From Nocardioides daeguensis (GTDB taxonomy: Bacteria; Actinomycetota; Actinomycetes; Propionibacteriales; Nocardioidaceae), in the NCBI RefSeq assembly GCF_019192965.1, contig NZ_JAHTKU010000004.1:62001-126000 (forward strand): DNA of 64,000 nucleotides. The letters run 5' to 3'. This document shows positions 52,065 to 61,134 of the stretch, piece after piece. A model generated the notes under the pieces. The model saw nothing but the letters and a program-made list of their open reading frames with translations, made no database searches and was not told the DNA's origin. Each line of letters opens with the position of its first letter. The first letter of the stretch is position 1. The position numbers and the translations under genes are program-made.

Positions 52065-54131
52065 ATGTCCGTGAAGTCGCTGACCCGGCTCGGTGTCCCC
52101 CTGGGCATCGTGCTGATCGTCGTCATGCTCGTCGTGCCGCTGCCGGCGGTCGTGCTCGACCTGATGATCGCGCTCAACATCACCGGGGCCCTGCTCGTGC
52201 TGATGGTCGCGATGTTCATCCACAAGCCGTTGGAGTTCTCGGCGTTCCCGTCGGTCATCCTCGTGATGACGCTGTTCCGGCTGGCCCTCAACGTGAGCGC
52301 GACCCGGCTGGTCCTCCTCGACGGGTACGCCGGCAAGGTGATCGACACCTTCGGCCACTTCGTCGTCGGGGGCTCGCTGATCGTCGGGTTGATCGTGTTC
52401 GCGATCCTGCTCGTCATCCAGTTCGTCGTGATCACCAACGGTGCCGGCCGGGTGGCCGAGGTGGGCGCGCGGTTCACGCTCGACGCGATGCCGGGCAAGC
52501 AGATGGCGATCGACGCCGACCTCAACTCGGGCCTCATCGACGAGGAGGAGGCCCGGCGCCGGCGGGCGGAGGTGCACGCGGAGGCCGACTTCCACGGCGC
52601 GATGGACGGTGCGTCGAAGTTCGTGAAGGGCGACGCGATCGCGGCCATCGTGATCACCCTGGTCAACCTGCTCGGCGGCTTCGCGATCGGCGTGGCCCAG
52701 TACGGCATGCCGTTCGGCGAGGCGATCAACACCTATTCGCTGCTCTCCATCGGCGACGGCCTGGTCTCCCAGATCCCCGCGCTGCTGCTGTCCGTCGCGA
52801 CCGGCCTGATCGTGACCCGCGCGGTCGCCGACTCCGACATGGGCTCCGACATCGTCGGCCAGATCTTCCAGCGCAAGATGCCGCTGCGGGTGGCCGGCTT
52901 CGGCGCGCTGGCCCTGTGCGCGATCCCGGGTCTGCCGAAGCTGCCCTTCCTGGTCGCGGGCGGCCTGATGCTGCTCGGCGCGAGCCGGATCGACGAGTCC
53001 GCCGCCGGTACGACGACCGCCGACGCCGACGCCACTGCGGGCGACCTGGCGCAGGTCCCCGACACCCCCGAGGCGCTGGTGGCCGAGATCCGGGTCGACC
53101 CGCTGGGCCTGGAGCTCTCGGCCGACCTGATCGACCTCGTCGACAGCCGGTCCGGTGGCGACCTGCTCGACCGGGTCAAGGCGTTGCGCCGCAAGGTGGC
53201 CGGCGAGCTGGGCATCGTGATCCCCCCGGTGCGCACCCGCGACAACCTCGAGCTGCCCGCCAACACCTACGCCATCACGCTCTACGGCGCCGAGGTCGCC
53301 CGGGGCGAGGCGCCGCGCGGCACCGTGCTGGCGATCGGCGAGTTCCTCGGTTCGCTGCCCGGCACCCCGACCCGCGAGCCGGTCTTCGGCCTGGACGCCA
53401 AGTGGATCCCGGCCGAGCTGCGGCACCAGGCCGAGATCGGTGGCGCCACCGTCGTCGACCGGGCCTCCGTCGTCACCACCCATCTCGCCGAGGTCGTGCA
53501 CCAGCACGCCAGCCGCCTGCTGGGCCGCGAGGACGTCCGGCTGCTCACCGACGTCGTCAAGCGCACCCATCCGGTGGTCATCGAGGAGCTCACCCCGACC
53601 CAGCTCTCGCTCGGCGAGGTGCAGCGGGTGCTGCGTGGCCTGTTGGAGGAGCGGATCCCGATCCGCGACCTGGTGCGGATCTTCGAGGCGCTCTCGGTCC
53701 GCGCCGCGATCAGCAAGGACCTCGACGGCCTCGTCGAGGCTGCCCGCGCCGCGCTCGAGCCCGCCCTCGCCGCCCCCTTCGTCACCGACGGGGTGCTGCA
53801 CGCGATCAGCTTCGAGCCGCGCCTCGAGCAGCAGATGCTCGAGGGCCTGCGCCCGACCGAGCAGGGCGCCGTCGTGGTCCTCGACCCCGACGTGGCCCAG
53901 CACGTACTGCTGGGCCTGGTCCAGGCGGCGCAGGCAGCGGAGAACACCGACGTGCAACCGGTGCTCGTCTGTGCGCCGGCCCTGCGGGCCGCCGTACGCC
54001 GCCTCGTGGCGCCGACGGTCGAGCGCCTCCCCGTCTTCTCGTACGCCGAGCTCGGCGCGGCCCGCGAGGTCCGCTCGGTCGCGGTGGTGTCGGCAGCCGG
54101 GGCCCGCCCGGCCCTCGGAGCAGGGGTCTAG
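52065..54131 (+). CDS. flhA: Flagellar export gate protein FlhA
   Basis: 688 residues. Eight membrane segments with the FHIPEP-region sequence (LNVSATRLVLLDGYAGKVID, KQMAIDADLNSGLIDEEEAR, RRRAEVHAEADFHGAMDGAS KFVKGDA), then a large cytoplasmic domain containing VIEELTPTQLSLGEVQRVLR and ERIPIRDLVRIFEALS. Couples proton flow to export. ATG 52065 has only a weak ribosome site. Confidence 0.97.
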   Translation: MSVKSLTRLGVPLGIVLIVVMLVVPLPAVVLDLMIALNITGALLVLMVAMFIHKPLEFSAFPSVILVMTLFRLALNVSATRLVLLDGYAGKVIDTFGHFVVGGSLIVGLIVFAILLVIQFVVITNGAGRVAEVGARFTLDAMPGKQMAIDADLNSGLIDEEEARRRRAEVHAEADFHGAMDGASKFVKGDAIAAIVITLVNLLGGFAIGVAQYGMPFGEAINTYSLLSIGDGLVSQIPALLLSVATGLIVTRAVADSDMGSDIVGQIFQRKMPLRVAGFGALALCAIPGLPKLPFLVAGGLMLLGASRIDESAAGTTTADADATAGDLAQVPDTPEALVAEIRVDPLGLELSADLIDLVDSRSGGDLLDRVKALRRKVAGELGIVIPPVRTRDNLELPANTYAITLYGAEVARGEAPRGTVLAIGEFLGSLPGTPTREPVFGLDAKWIPAELRHQAEIGGATVVDRASVVTTHLAEVVHQHASRLLGREDVRLLTDVVKRTHPVVIEELTPTQLSLGEVQRVLRGLLEERIPIRDLVRIFEALSVRAAISKDLDGLVEAARAALEPALAAPFVTDGVLHAISFEPRLEQQMLEGLRPTEQGAVVVLDPDVAQHVLLGLVQAAQAAENTDVQPVLVCAPALRAAVRRLVAPTVERLPVFSYAELGAAREVRSVAVVSAAGARPALGAGV

Positions 54132-54142
54132 GAGGACCACCC

Positions 54143-54526
54143 ATGTTGCTCGACCTGCGCGTGTTCGTGCTCGCTGCCCTCGTGGCCTCCCCCGCCGGCT
54201 TCCTCCTCGCCCAGGGCGAGCTCACCCTGGACGAGGCGCTCACCCGGCTGCTCGTGGTGATGGTCGGCGCCACCGCGGCGGCGATGGCGGCACGCACGCT
54301 GTGGCCGCTGCTCGCGGGGACGACGCCCGAGCTGCGCGACGCCGTCCCGGACGACGTGGCGCGCGACGACCTGGCGTTCGACGGCCCGGCGTTCGACGGC
54401 CCGGCGTTCGACGGCCTGGCCGACCCGTCGGCGCTGCCGGAGGCGGAGCTGGTCGACGACCTGTTCGGGTTCGAGGACCTCGGGTCGTTCGGGAGCGTCG
54501 AGGAGCTCAGCCCACTGCCGGAATGA
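54143..54526 (+). CDS. Small membrane protein downstream of flhA
   Basis: 127 residues. Two hydrophobic stretches (VFVLAALVASPAGFLLAQ and LLVVMVGATAAAMAARTLWP) followed by a very acidic tail. Three 15-nt tandem repeats (about 54374-54418) encode FDGPA units in the tail. AGGAGG site and an 11-bp gap make it part of the flhA unit. It overlaps the convergent kinase gene by 20 bp. No family recognised. Confidence 0.65.
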   Translation: MLLDLRVFVLAALVASPAGFLLAQGELTLDEALTRLLVVMVGATAAAMAARTLWPLLAGTTPELRDAVPDDVARDDLAFDGPAFDGPAFDGLADPSALPEAELVDDLFGFEDLGSFGSVEELSPLPE

Positions 54527-56087
54527 CCCACTCCAAGGTGGTCCCCTGACCGGGCGCCGAGGTCACCAGCAGGTGGCCGCCCAGGCTCTCGGCCCGGGAG
54601 CGCAGGTTGCCGGTCCCGCTGCCGGACGTCACGGTGGTCGGGTCGAACCCGGCGCCGTCGTCGATGACCCGCAGCCGGAACCACGCCGACGACGCGGTCA
54701 CCTCGACGGTGACCGTGGACGCCCCGGCGTGCCGGGCGACGTTGGAGAGCGCCTCGCGCAGTGTGCCCAGCACGTGCGCGCCGGCCTCGGGGACCAGGGC
54801 CCGGTCGACCGGTCCCTGGATCCGCAGCAGCGGCTGGAAGCCCAGCACCGGCGCGTACTCGGCCAGCAGCGTACGGACGTCGTCGAGCAGGGGACGGCCC
54901 GACTCGGTGCCGAGCTCGAAGATCACCGAGCGCAGCTCCCCGATCGCTCCGTCGAGCTCGGCGATGGCGCCGTCGACGCGGGTGCGGAGCTCGGTGGCGT
55001 CGAGGCCGCGCGCACCCTGCAGCTGCATCCCGGTCGCGAAGAGGCGCTGGATGACCAGGTCGTGCAGGTCGCGCGCGATCCGGTCACGGTCACGGGCCAC
55101 GAGCAGCTGCGCCCGTTCCCGCAGCGCCTGCCCCCGGTCGAGGATCAGGCCCAGCTGGGTTGCCGTGACGGACACCAGGTCGAGCATGATGTCGCGCAGC
55201 GACGGGGTCTCCTCCGCGTGCTCGACGAGGATCGCGCCGGGCCCGGCGAGCCGGGTGGGCACCGGTACGACGAGGGTCGTGCGGTGGTGGTCGTGGGGAA
55301 CCCGCTCCGGCATCCGGGAGGACGTCGCCTCGCGGATCTGCTCGCCGTACCGCTCGACGACGCGCGGCGCGGCCTCGGCGTCCCCGGCGACCTGCTGGAC
55401 CTCGAGCAGCCCCGCGTCGACCCGGACGTAGGCGACGAGCCGGGCGTCGCACAGCTCACGCAGCGACTCCACGAGCTCGTCGACGGCGTCCTCGACGCTG
55501 GCGGTGCCGGTGAGGTCGCGGCCCACCTCCTGGGTGCCGGCGAGCCACCGGCGGCGCCACTCGACCTGCTCGTAGGTGCGGGCGTTGTCGATCATGGTGC
55601 CCGCGGCGCGGGCCAGGGCCTCGACCAGCGCCTGGTCGGTCGCGGTGAACTCCACGCCGCCGCGCTTGTTGCCGAGGTAGAGGTGACCGAATGCCGTGTC
55701 CCGCACCAGGACCGGCGCGCCGAGGAAGCGGTCGATCACCGGGTGGCTCTTCGGGAAGGAGCCGGACGACACCGGGTGCTCGGCGACGTGGTCGACCCGG
55801 ATGGTGCGCCGCTCCCGCGGCACCAGCCCCAGCAGGCCGTGCCCCTTCGGCATCATCCCGATCTTGTCGAACTGCTCGCCGACGGCGGCGTTGGGCACCA
55901 GGTCGATGAAGTCGCCCTCGTCGTCGACGATGCCCAGGACGCCGTACTCGGCGTCGGTGAGTCGGCACGACGCCTCGACGATGCGGGTGAGCAGACCGCG
56001 CAGGTCCAGGCCGGAACCGATCGCGACCACGGCGTCGAGGAGCGCGCGCGCCTCCGCCGGCAGCTCGAGCTCCTGGTCCAGGTCCAT
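54507..56087 (-). CDS. GAF-domain sensor histidine kinase, DevS/DosS-like
   Basis: 526 residues, no membrane segment. First GAF domain about 20-165 (LLDAVVAIGSGLDLRGLLTR, DAEYGVLGIVDDEGDFI, FGHLYLGNKRGG). A weaker second GAF region covers about 180-320. HisKA_3 has phospho-His in RDRIARDLHDLVIQRLFATG, and the ATPase has REALSNVARHAGAS, IDDGAGFD and GTGNLRSRAES. It has the NarL-partner layout, so the response regulator at 12312 is a candidate partner. ATG 56087 has GGAGGGG 11 nt upstream; GTG 56108 is possible. It carries a FliA-type promoter. Confidence 0.9.
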   Translation of the reverse strand: MDLDQELELPAEARALLDAVVAIGSGLDLRGLLTRIVEASCRLTDAEYGVLGIVDDEGDFIDLVPNAAVGEQFDKIGMMPKGHGLLGLVPRERRTIRVDHVAEHPVSSGSFPKSHPVIDRFLGAPVLVRDTAFGHLYLGNKRGGVEFTATDQALVEALARAAGTMIDNARTYEQVEWRRRWLAGTQEVGRDLTGTASVEDAVDELVESLRELCDARLVAYVRVDAGLLEVQQVAGDAEAAPRVVERYGEQIREATSSRMPERVPHDHHRTTLVVPVPTRLAGPGAILVEHAEETPSLRDIMLDLVSVTATQLGLILDRGQALRERAQLLVARDRDRIARDLHDLVIQRLFATGMQLQGARGLDATELRTRVDGAIAELDGAIGELRSVIFELGTESGRPLLDDVRTLLAEYAPVLGFQPLLRIQGPVDRALVPEAGAHVLGTLREALSNVARHAGASTVTVEVTASSAWFRLRVIDDGAGFDPTTVTSGSGTGNLRSRAESLGGHLLVTSAPGQGTTLEWVIPAVG

Positions 56088-56171
56088 CAGGCCTCGATCC
56101 CCTCCCACAGCGATCGCTGACCTTTCGAAGGCTATCCCTCTGGCACTCGCGCGACCACCCGCGCAGTGCGG

Positions 56172-56199
56172 TCATCGGCAGGGAGGTCGGGATCCTGAG
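56172..56199 (-). promoter_or_regulatory. FliA-type promoter of the GAF histidine kinase
   Basis: CTCA, 16 nt starting GGATC, GCCGATGA on the minus strand, 84 nt before the ATG. It puts a sensor kinase outside the structural cluster under the same motif. Confidence 0.75.
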
Positions 56200-56304
56200 G
56201 GGTCGGGCGACGATTCCCGCTCCACCTGTCACGGCGAACCGTCACCAAGCCGGGGCCCCGGCCGTGCCGGGAACCCTCACCCCCGCACGGGGCGGGCCGC
56301 AGGC

Positions 56305-56745
56305 TCAGAACCGGCGCAGCTGGTAGAGCCCCCGGGTCCGCGCGACGACCGTGCCCTCCTCGTCGGTGACCTCGGCGACCAGCTCGAAGTCGGACTTCCC
56401 GCGCTCGGCGTACTCCGCCAGGATCCGCTCGATCTCGTCGTCCTCGATCCGCGCGCGCGAGACCACGGCGGTGGTGGCGGGGCGCAGGAAGTCGATGGTC
56501 ATCGACTTGAGCAGCGGGACGCCGCCCTCGGCGCTCAGCGACGTGCTCGCGTAGAGGCCGCCCAGCACCTCCGCGACGGTGAACAACGAGCCGGCGTACG
56601 CCGTACCGAAGTGGTTGACGTTGGGGCCGGCGGGCAGCCGGGCCGCGACCGCGTTGCGCCCGGCCTCGACCACCTCGACGCCCATGGCGTCCATGATCGG
56701 GATCATCGAGCGGACGTAGGTCGTGAGGTCAGCGGGCGTGGTCAC
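56305..56745 (-). CDS. Hotdog-fold thioesterase (YiiD C-terminal-like)
   Basis: 146 residues from GTG 56745. PNVNHFGTAYAGSLFTVAEV with LGGLYA and LKSMTIDFLRPATT show the hotdog fold of the YiiD_C/PaaI group. Probably hydrolyses an acyl-CoA thioester; substrate unknown. An ATG at 56805 is open upstream but its sequence is not family-like. Confidence 0.8.
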   Translation of the reverse strand: MTTPADLTTYVRSMIPIMDAMGVEVVEAGRNAVAARLPAGPNVNHFGTAYAGSLFTVAEVLGGLYASTSLSAEGGVPLLKSMTIDFLRPATTAVVSRARIEDDEIERILAEYAERGKSDFELVAEVTDEEGTVVARTRGLYQLRRF

Positions 56746-56847
56746 AGCGTCACCGTATCGGCGCGCACTCTCCGCAGGGCGGCCGACGACCATGACCTCG
56801 GGCACCGCGCTGCGGGTGTCGCGCTGCAGGTGTCCCGCTGCGACCGG

Positions 56848-57660
56848 TCAGGCGACGTCGTAGGTCGCCTGGCCGAGTCGCGGGTGGGCGGAGCCCCGCA
56901 GCAGCACGTCGGCCACCAGGTCGACGTCGTCGACCATCGGGACGTGGCCGCACTTCGGCAGTGTCACGTGCTCGGCGTCCGGGAGGGCCCGCCGCGCGCG
57001 GCCGGCCTGGTAGGGCAGCAGGACGAGGTCGCGGGTGCCCCAGGCGACGGTGACGGGGATGGCCGGGTCGATCGGGCGGTCGAAGGGGAAGCCGCCGTCG
57101 ATGATGGTCTCCAGCGCGGGCCGGGCGTGGACCAGCCCCCGCACGTCGCCGAGGGCGGCCACCGGGTCGAGCCGGTGGCCCTTGGTCATCAGCAGGCCGA
57201 AGGCAGCGGCCCGGCCGGGGGCCGTCTTGAGAAGGGCGGGGGCGAGCGGCTGGGCGAGCGCGGCGGCGCCCGTGAGCAGGGTGAAGACCCCCCGGATGTA
57301 GGCGAAGTCGACCTGGTTGCGCCAGAACCCAGCCGGGGCGAGCGTGGTCGCACTGCTGACCAGGCCGTCGGCCGCCGCCTCGAGCGCGATCCGGCCGCCG
57401 AGCGAGTTGCCCGCGATGTGGGGCCGGTCGAGGCCCTCGGCCGCGAAGAAGTCCTCGAGGATGTCGCGCAGGATGTCACGCACCGGCCGGCCGTCGGGCA
57501 CCAGCGCCGGGGACTCTCCGTGCCCCGGCAGGTCGACGAGGATGACTTCGCGCTCCTGCGCCAGCCGGTCGACGAGCGGGTACCACGCCTGTCGTCGATG
57601 TCCGATCCCGTGGACCAGGACGAGAGGCTCTCCGGAGCCGATCCGTTCGTGGGCAAGCAT
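56848..57660 (-). CDS. Alpha/beta hydrolase
   Basis: 270 residues. Oxyanion motif VLVHGIGHRRQAW, nucleophile Ser in IAGNSLGGRIAL, Asp in WGTRDLVL and His in KCGHVPMVDD, a full catalytic triad. Single-domain cytoplasmic esterase-like enzyme with unknown substrate. A small palindrome (57706-57720) lies upstream and may be an operator. Confidence 0.87.
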   Translation of the reverse strand: MLAHERIGSGEPLVLVHGIGHRRQAWYPLVDRLAQEREVILVDLPGHGESPALVPDGRPVRDILRDILEDFFAAEGLDRPHIAGNSLGGRIALEAAADGLVSSATTLAPAGFWRNQVDFAYIRGVFTLLTGAAALAQPLAPALLKTAPGRAAAFGLLMTKGHRLDPVAALGDVRGLVHARPALETIIDGGFPFDRPIDPAIPVTVAWGTRDLVLLPYQAGRARRALPDAEHVTLPKCGHVPMVDDVDLVADVLLRGSAHPRLGQATYDVA

Positions 57661-57705
57661 GGCGGCCTCGCTCTCCCCGCACCGACGCTGGTGCGACAGA
57701 TAGGT

Positions 57706-57763
57706 GCAACTGATAGTTGCGGATACCGAGGGTAGGCGAGGTGCTTGCTGGGTGCAAGCACCT
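57706..57763. promoter_or_regulatory. Possible operator palindromes in divergent region
   Basis: GCAACTGATAGTTGC (57706-57720) is a 15-bp perfect palindrome upstream of the hydrolase. AGGTGCTTG (57739) pairs with CAAGCACCT (57755-57763). Placement between divergent genes suggests repressor binding. Nothing else is seen in the gap 57661-57913. Confidence 0.4.
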
Positions 57764-57913
57764 GTTCGCACCTGTTCGCACCGGGCGCCCGGCCCGAGTC
57801 TTTACCTTGCATTCCTCCCGCGAGCGGCTCGGCGTCAGTAGGGTCGATGGCCGACGCGGCGGTCCGGGGGGAACGGTCGCGGTCTGGACCCCTCGGACAA
57901 GGAGACGCTCTTG

Positions 57914-58936
57914 ATGACGCACACCCGTACCCGCCTGCTCGGCGCCGGCCTCACCGCCGCCCTCACGGCGGGCGCCCTGCTCGCCACTCCGCCCGCGGCC
58001 CACGCCGCACCGGTCTTCACCACGGTCGAGGTGGACCCTGCCGTCCAGTCGGCGCTCTCGGCCGGCGCGTGCACGGCCACCACGCCTCCCCCGGGCACGC
58101 CGGCCACCGTCCCGCTGACGGAGAACGGCCCCGCCGTCGCCACCAACCTCACCGCGACGCGCAGCTACGTCGCCAACGGGGACCCAGCCGACACCCTCAC
58201 CACCACCGCGACGCTCGCGGCGTCGTCGCGAGCCACGACGGCCGGCGGCCTCCCGCAGTCGATCACGACCTCCTTCACGGGCTCCTTCCAGTCCGTCGCG
58301 GCCAAGCCCGGTGGCTCCACCTGCACGGCCAACGCCCTCGCCCAGATCCAGGTCGCCTTCGAGTTCACCCTGGCCCAGCCGATGTGGCTGAGCTGGACGC
58401 AGCACCACAAGGGCCCGGCCTACACCGACGTGTACATCTACGACGACAACGGTGACCCGTACGAGGACCACTACGGCCTCGGTTGGGACAGCTCCTCGGC
58501 CGGCACGATCTACCTGGTGCCGGGCACCTACCGTGGCTACCTCGAGAGCGAGATCTCCCGCACCTCCTCGACGAGCACGTCGCTGCCGATGTCCGGTAGC
58601 GCGGCGCTGAACTTCGCGCCCATCGGCTCGGCGTCCAAGGCCCCGTCTGGCAAGGCCGGCAAGTATGTCGCCCTCCCCGGCGCCCGCAGCTGCGCCACCC
58701 ACAACGCCACCGCCACGCTGACCGCCAAGAAGAAGCAGGTCAAGCAGATCGAGAAGGTCACCTTCTCCGTCAACGGCAAGAAGGCCGCCACCCTCAAGGG
58801 CAAGAAGGTCAAGAAGGGCAAGGCCGTCGTCCTGCCCCTCGCCGACAACGCCGCCGCTGACATCACCGCCACCGTCGTCCTCGACAACGGCAAGAAGAAG
58901 ACCGTCAGCGCCGGCTACCTCGCCTGCACCAGCTGA
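57914..58936 (+). CDS. Secreted protein of unknown function
   Basis: 340 residues. Signal peptide MTHTRTRLLGAGLTAALTAG... with AHA|APV cleavage. The mature part has a beta-rich middle (TDVYIYDDNGDPYEDHYGLG, TIYLVPGTYRGYLES) like pre-peptidase C-type domains, and a Lys-rich C-terminal Ig-like repeat (TAKKKQVKQIEKVTFSVNGK, KAATLKGKKVKKGKAVVLPL). A TTG one codon earlier is possible. Overall design resembles the secreted protein at 31982. Confidence 0.75.
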   Translation: MTHTRTRLLGAGLTAALTAGALLATPPAAHAAPVFTTVEVDPAVQSALSAGACTATTPPPGTPATVPLTENGPAVATNLTATRSYVANGDPADTLTTTATLAASSRATTAGGLPQSITTSFTGSFQSVAAKPGGSTCTANALAQIQVAFEFTLAQPMWLSWTQHHKGPAYTDVYIYDDNGDPYEDHYGLGWDSSSAGTIYLVPGTYRGYLESEISRTSSTSTSLPMSGSAALNFAPIGSASKAPSGKAGKYVALPGARSCATHNATATLTAKKKQVKQIEKVTFSVNGKKAATLKGKKVKKGKAVVLPLADNAAADITATVVLDNGKKKTVSAGYLACTS

Positions 58937-58939
58937 CCC

Positions 58940-58988
58940 GACGCGACGAGGGCAGGTCCGGCGCGGCCGGGCCTGCCCTCGTCGCGTC
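58940..58988. terminator. Intrinsic terminator between convergent genes
   Basis: Perfect 17-bp arms GACGCGACGAGGGCAGG and CCTGCCCTCGTCGCGTC, 15-nt loop. Serves the secreted-protein gene and the convergent DUF2200 gene. Confidence 0.88.
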
Positions 58989-58994
58989 CCCGCG

Positions 58995-59336
58995 TCAGCC
59001 GCGGAGCACCTTGTCCATCGCCTTGCCCCGAGCGAGCGCGGCGACCAGCTTGTCGAGGTAGCGGATCTTCTGCATCAGCGGGTCCTCGACGTCCTCGACC
59101 CGCACCCCGCAGACGACGCCGGTGATCAGGCCGGCCGCGGGGTTGAGCCGGGCAGCGGCGAAGAGCTCCTCGAACGTGGTCTCCGCGTCGAGGTGGGCCC
59201 GCAGCTCGGCCTCGGAGAACCCGGTCAGCCAGCCGATCACCTCGTCGAGCTCGGCCTGGCTCCGGCCCTTGCGCTCCACCTTGGCCAGGTAGAGCGGGTA
59301 GACCGACGCGAGGCTCGTCGAGAAGATGCGGTGCAC
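58995..59336 (-). CDS. DUF2200 family protein
   Basis: 113 residues. HRIFSTSLASVYPLYLAKVE, ELDEVIGWLTGFSEAELRAH, LNPAAGLITGVVCGVRVEDV and EDPLMQKIRYLDKLVAALAR cover the whole DUF2200 domain. Function unknown. GTG start. Confidence 0.88.
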   Translation of the reverse strand: MHRIFSTSLASVYPLYLAKVERKGRSQAELDEVIGWLTGFSEAELRAHLDAETTFEELFAAARLNPAAGLITGVVCGVRVEDVEDPLMQKIRYLDKLVAALARGKAMDKVLRG

Positions 59337-59407
59337 GCCGTCGAGCCTAGTCGGATGTCACTCCGGTCACACCCGGCGCAGACCGGCGGGCACCGCGTCC
59401 GCCTTCC

Positions 59408-59470
59408 CCGCACCCCATGCGTTCTGGTCGCCAGAACGGCCTTTCCGCCGCCAAAACGCATGGGGTGCGG
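59408..59470. repeat. CCCCATGCG hairpin repeat, copy 2
   Basis: 16-bp arms CCGCACCCCATGCGTT and AACGCATGGGGTGCGG; a small inner palindrome TTCTGG-TCG-CCAGAA. Lies between divergent starts, so it cannot simply be a terminator for its neighbours. Confidence 0.88.
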
Positions 59471-59507
59471 GGGTCGGGGCGCCTGAGGCGAGGGCTAGCC
59501 TCGGGCC

Positions 59508-61088
59508 ATGAGCGACGTCTCCTCCGCCCGGCAGCACACCCTCGGCGACCTCCCCCGCCGCACCGCCCAGCGCGTCCCCGACAAGGTCGCGATCATCGAC
59601 GGCGCGAAGCGACTCACGTTCGCCGAGCTCGAGGGGTACGTCGAGCGGACGGCCGCCGCGCTCGCGGAGGCCGGGCTCGCCAAGGGCGACCGGCTGGCCC
59701 TGCTCAGCCACAACTGCTGGCAGTTCGCGGTCCTCGACTTCGCCGCCGCCCGGGCCGGCGTGGTGCTGGTGCCGATCAACTTCATGCTCGGCGCCGACGA
59801 GATCGCGTTCATCCTCGACCACAGCGGCGCGGCCGGGTTCGTCGCCGAGGACGCGCTGGTCCCGGTGGCCGACGCCGCCCTCGCCGCGGCCGCCGAGCCG
59901 CAGGTCCGGGTACGGCGGGTGATCCGGCTCCTCGACGCGGAGGTGCCCGAGGGCTGGGACGACCTGACCGGCTGGCTGGAGCACGACGGCCCGGCGGCCG
60001 TCGTACCGATGGCCGACGACGACCCGGTCCGGATGATGTTCACCTCGGGCACCGAGTCCCGGCCGAAGGGGGCGCTGCTGAGCAGCCGGTCGCTGCTGTG
60101 GCAGTACGTGTCGTGCGCGGTGGACGGGTCGATGAGCGCCGACGACGTCGAGCTGCACACGCTGCCGCTCTACCACTGCGCCCAGCTGGACTGCTTCCTC
60201 GGCACCGACGTCTACCTCGGCGCGACGAGCATCATCCTGCCCGCCCCCGACCCGGCCACCGTGCTGCGGACGATCGCCGAGCACCGGGTCACCAAGTTCT
60301 TCGCGCCGCCGACGGTGTGGATCGGGCTGCTGCGGCACCCGGACTTCGACAGCACCGACCTGTCCAGCCTGCGCAAGGGCTACTACGGCGCCTCGCCGAT
60401 GCCGATCGAGGTGCTGCGCGAGCTGCAGCAGCGGCTGCCGGACGTGTCGCTGTGGAACTTCTACGGCCAGACCGAGATGTCGCCGCTGGCCACCATCCTC
60501 GGCCCCGACGAGCAGCTGGCGTACGCCGGCTCGGCCGGTCGCGCGTCGATCAACGTGGAGACCCGGATCGTCGACGACGAGGACCGGCCGGTCCCCTCCG
60601 GCACCGTCGGGGAGATCGTGCACCGCAGCCCGCACGCGACGCTCGGCTACTACCGCGACGAGGCGAAGACGGCCGAGGCCTTCCGCGGCGGCTGGTTCCA
60701 CTCCGGCGACCTCGGCTACCTCGACGACACCGGTCACCTCTACGTCGTCGACCGCAAGAAGGACATGATCAAGACCGGCGGCGAGAACGTCGCGAGCCGC
60801 GAGGTCGAGGAGGCGATCTACACACACCCCGACGTCGCGGAGGTCGCGGTCTTCGGCGTCAGCCACCCGCGCTGGGTCGAAGCGGTCGCGGCGGTCGTCG
60901 TACCCCGCGTGGGGGCGACGCTCACCGCGGACGACGTGCTCACGCACGCACGCACCAAGCTCGCCGGCTACAAGGCGCCGAAGTACGTCGTGATCGCCGA
61001 GGCCCTGCCGAAGAACCCGAGCGGCAAGATCCTCAAGCGCGAGCTGCGCGACGCGCACGCCGACCTCGGCTCCAGCGACGGCGCCTGA
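59508..61088 (+). CDS. Acyl-CoA synthetase / AMP-dependent ligase
   Basis: 526 residues. The P-loop reads MFTSGTESRPKGALLS (usual Thr-Thr replaced by Thr-Glu-Ser), then NFYGQTEMSPL, the hinge region GWFHSGDLGYLD, VDRKKDMIKTGGENV and the catalytic Lys in KNPSGKILKREL. Activates a carboxylic acid as acyl-AMP and transfers it to CoA. Neighbouring F420-type oxidoreductase and enoyl-CoA hydratase suggest a fatty-acid or steroid-type catabolic context (inference). Confidence 0.9.
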   Translation: MSDVSSARQHTLGDLPRRTAQRVPDKVAIIDGAKRLTFAELEGYVERTAAALAEAGLAKGDRLALLSHNCWQFAVLDFAAARAGVVLVPINFMLGADEIAFILDHSGAAGFVAEDALVPVADAALAAAAEPQVRVRRVIRLLDAEVPEGWDDLTGWLEHDGPAAVVPMADDDPVRMMFTSGTESRPKGALLSSRSLLWQYVSCAVDGSMSADDVELHTLPLYHCAQLDCFLGTDVYLGATSIILPAPDPATVLRTIAEHRVTKFFAPPTVWIGLLRHPDFDSTDLSSLRKGYYGASPMPIEVLRELQQRLPDVSLWNFYGQTEMSPLATILGPDEQLAYAGSAGRASINVETRIVDDEDRPVPSGTVGEIVHRSPHATLGYYRDEAKTAEAFRGGWFHSGDLGYLDDTGHLYVVDRKKDMIKTGGENVASREVEEAIYTHPDVAEVAVFGVSHPRWVEAVAAVVVPRVGATLTADDVLTHARTKLAGYKAPKYVVIAEALPKNPSGKILKRELRDAHADLGSSDGA

Positions 61089-61134
61089 TCCCGGTTCGGA
61101 TGCGCAGCACGGGCCCGTCCGCTTGGATGGGCCC

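Noticed and set aside
51944..54526. Long open frame of 860 codons overlapping flhA
   Set aside because: It is an Arg/Pro/Gly-rich shadow of flhA in another frame; only its last 127 codons (from 54143) have real-gene features.
54507..56087. Heme-based oxygen sensor like DosS/DevS
   Set aside because: The domain order fits, but I cannot confirm the proximal heme histidine from sequence alone, so heme binding is not claimed.
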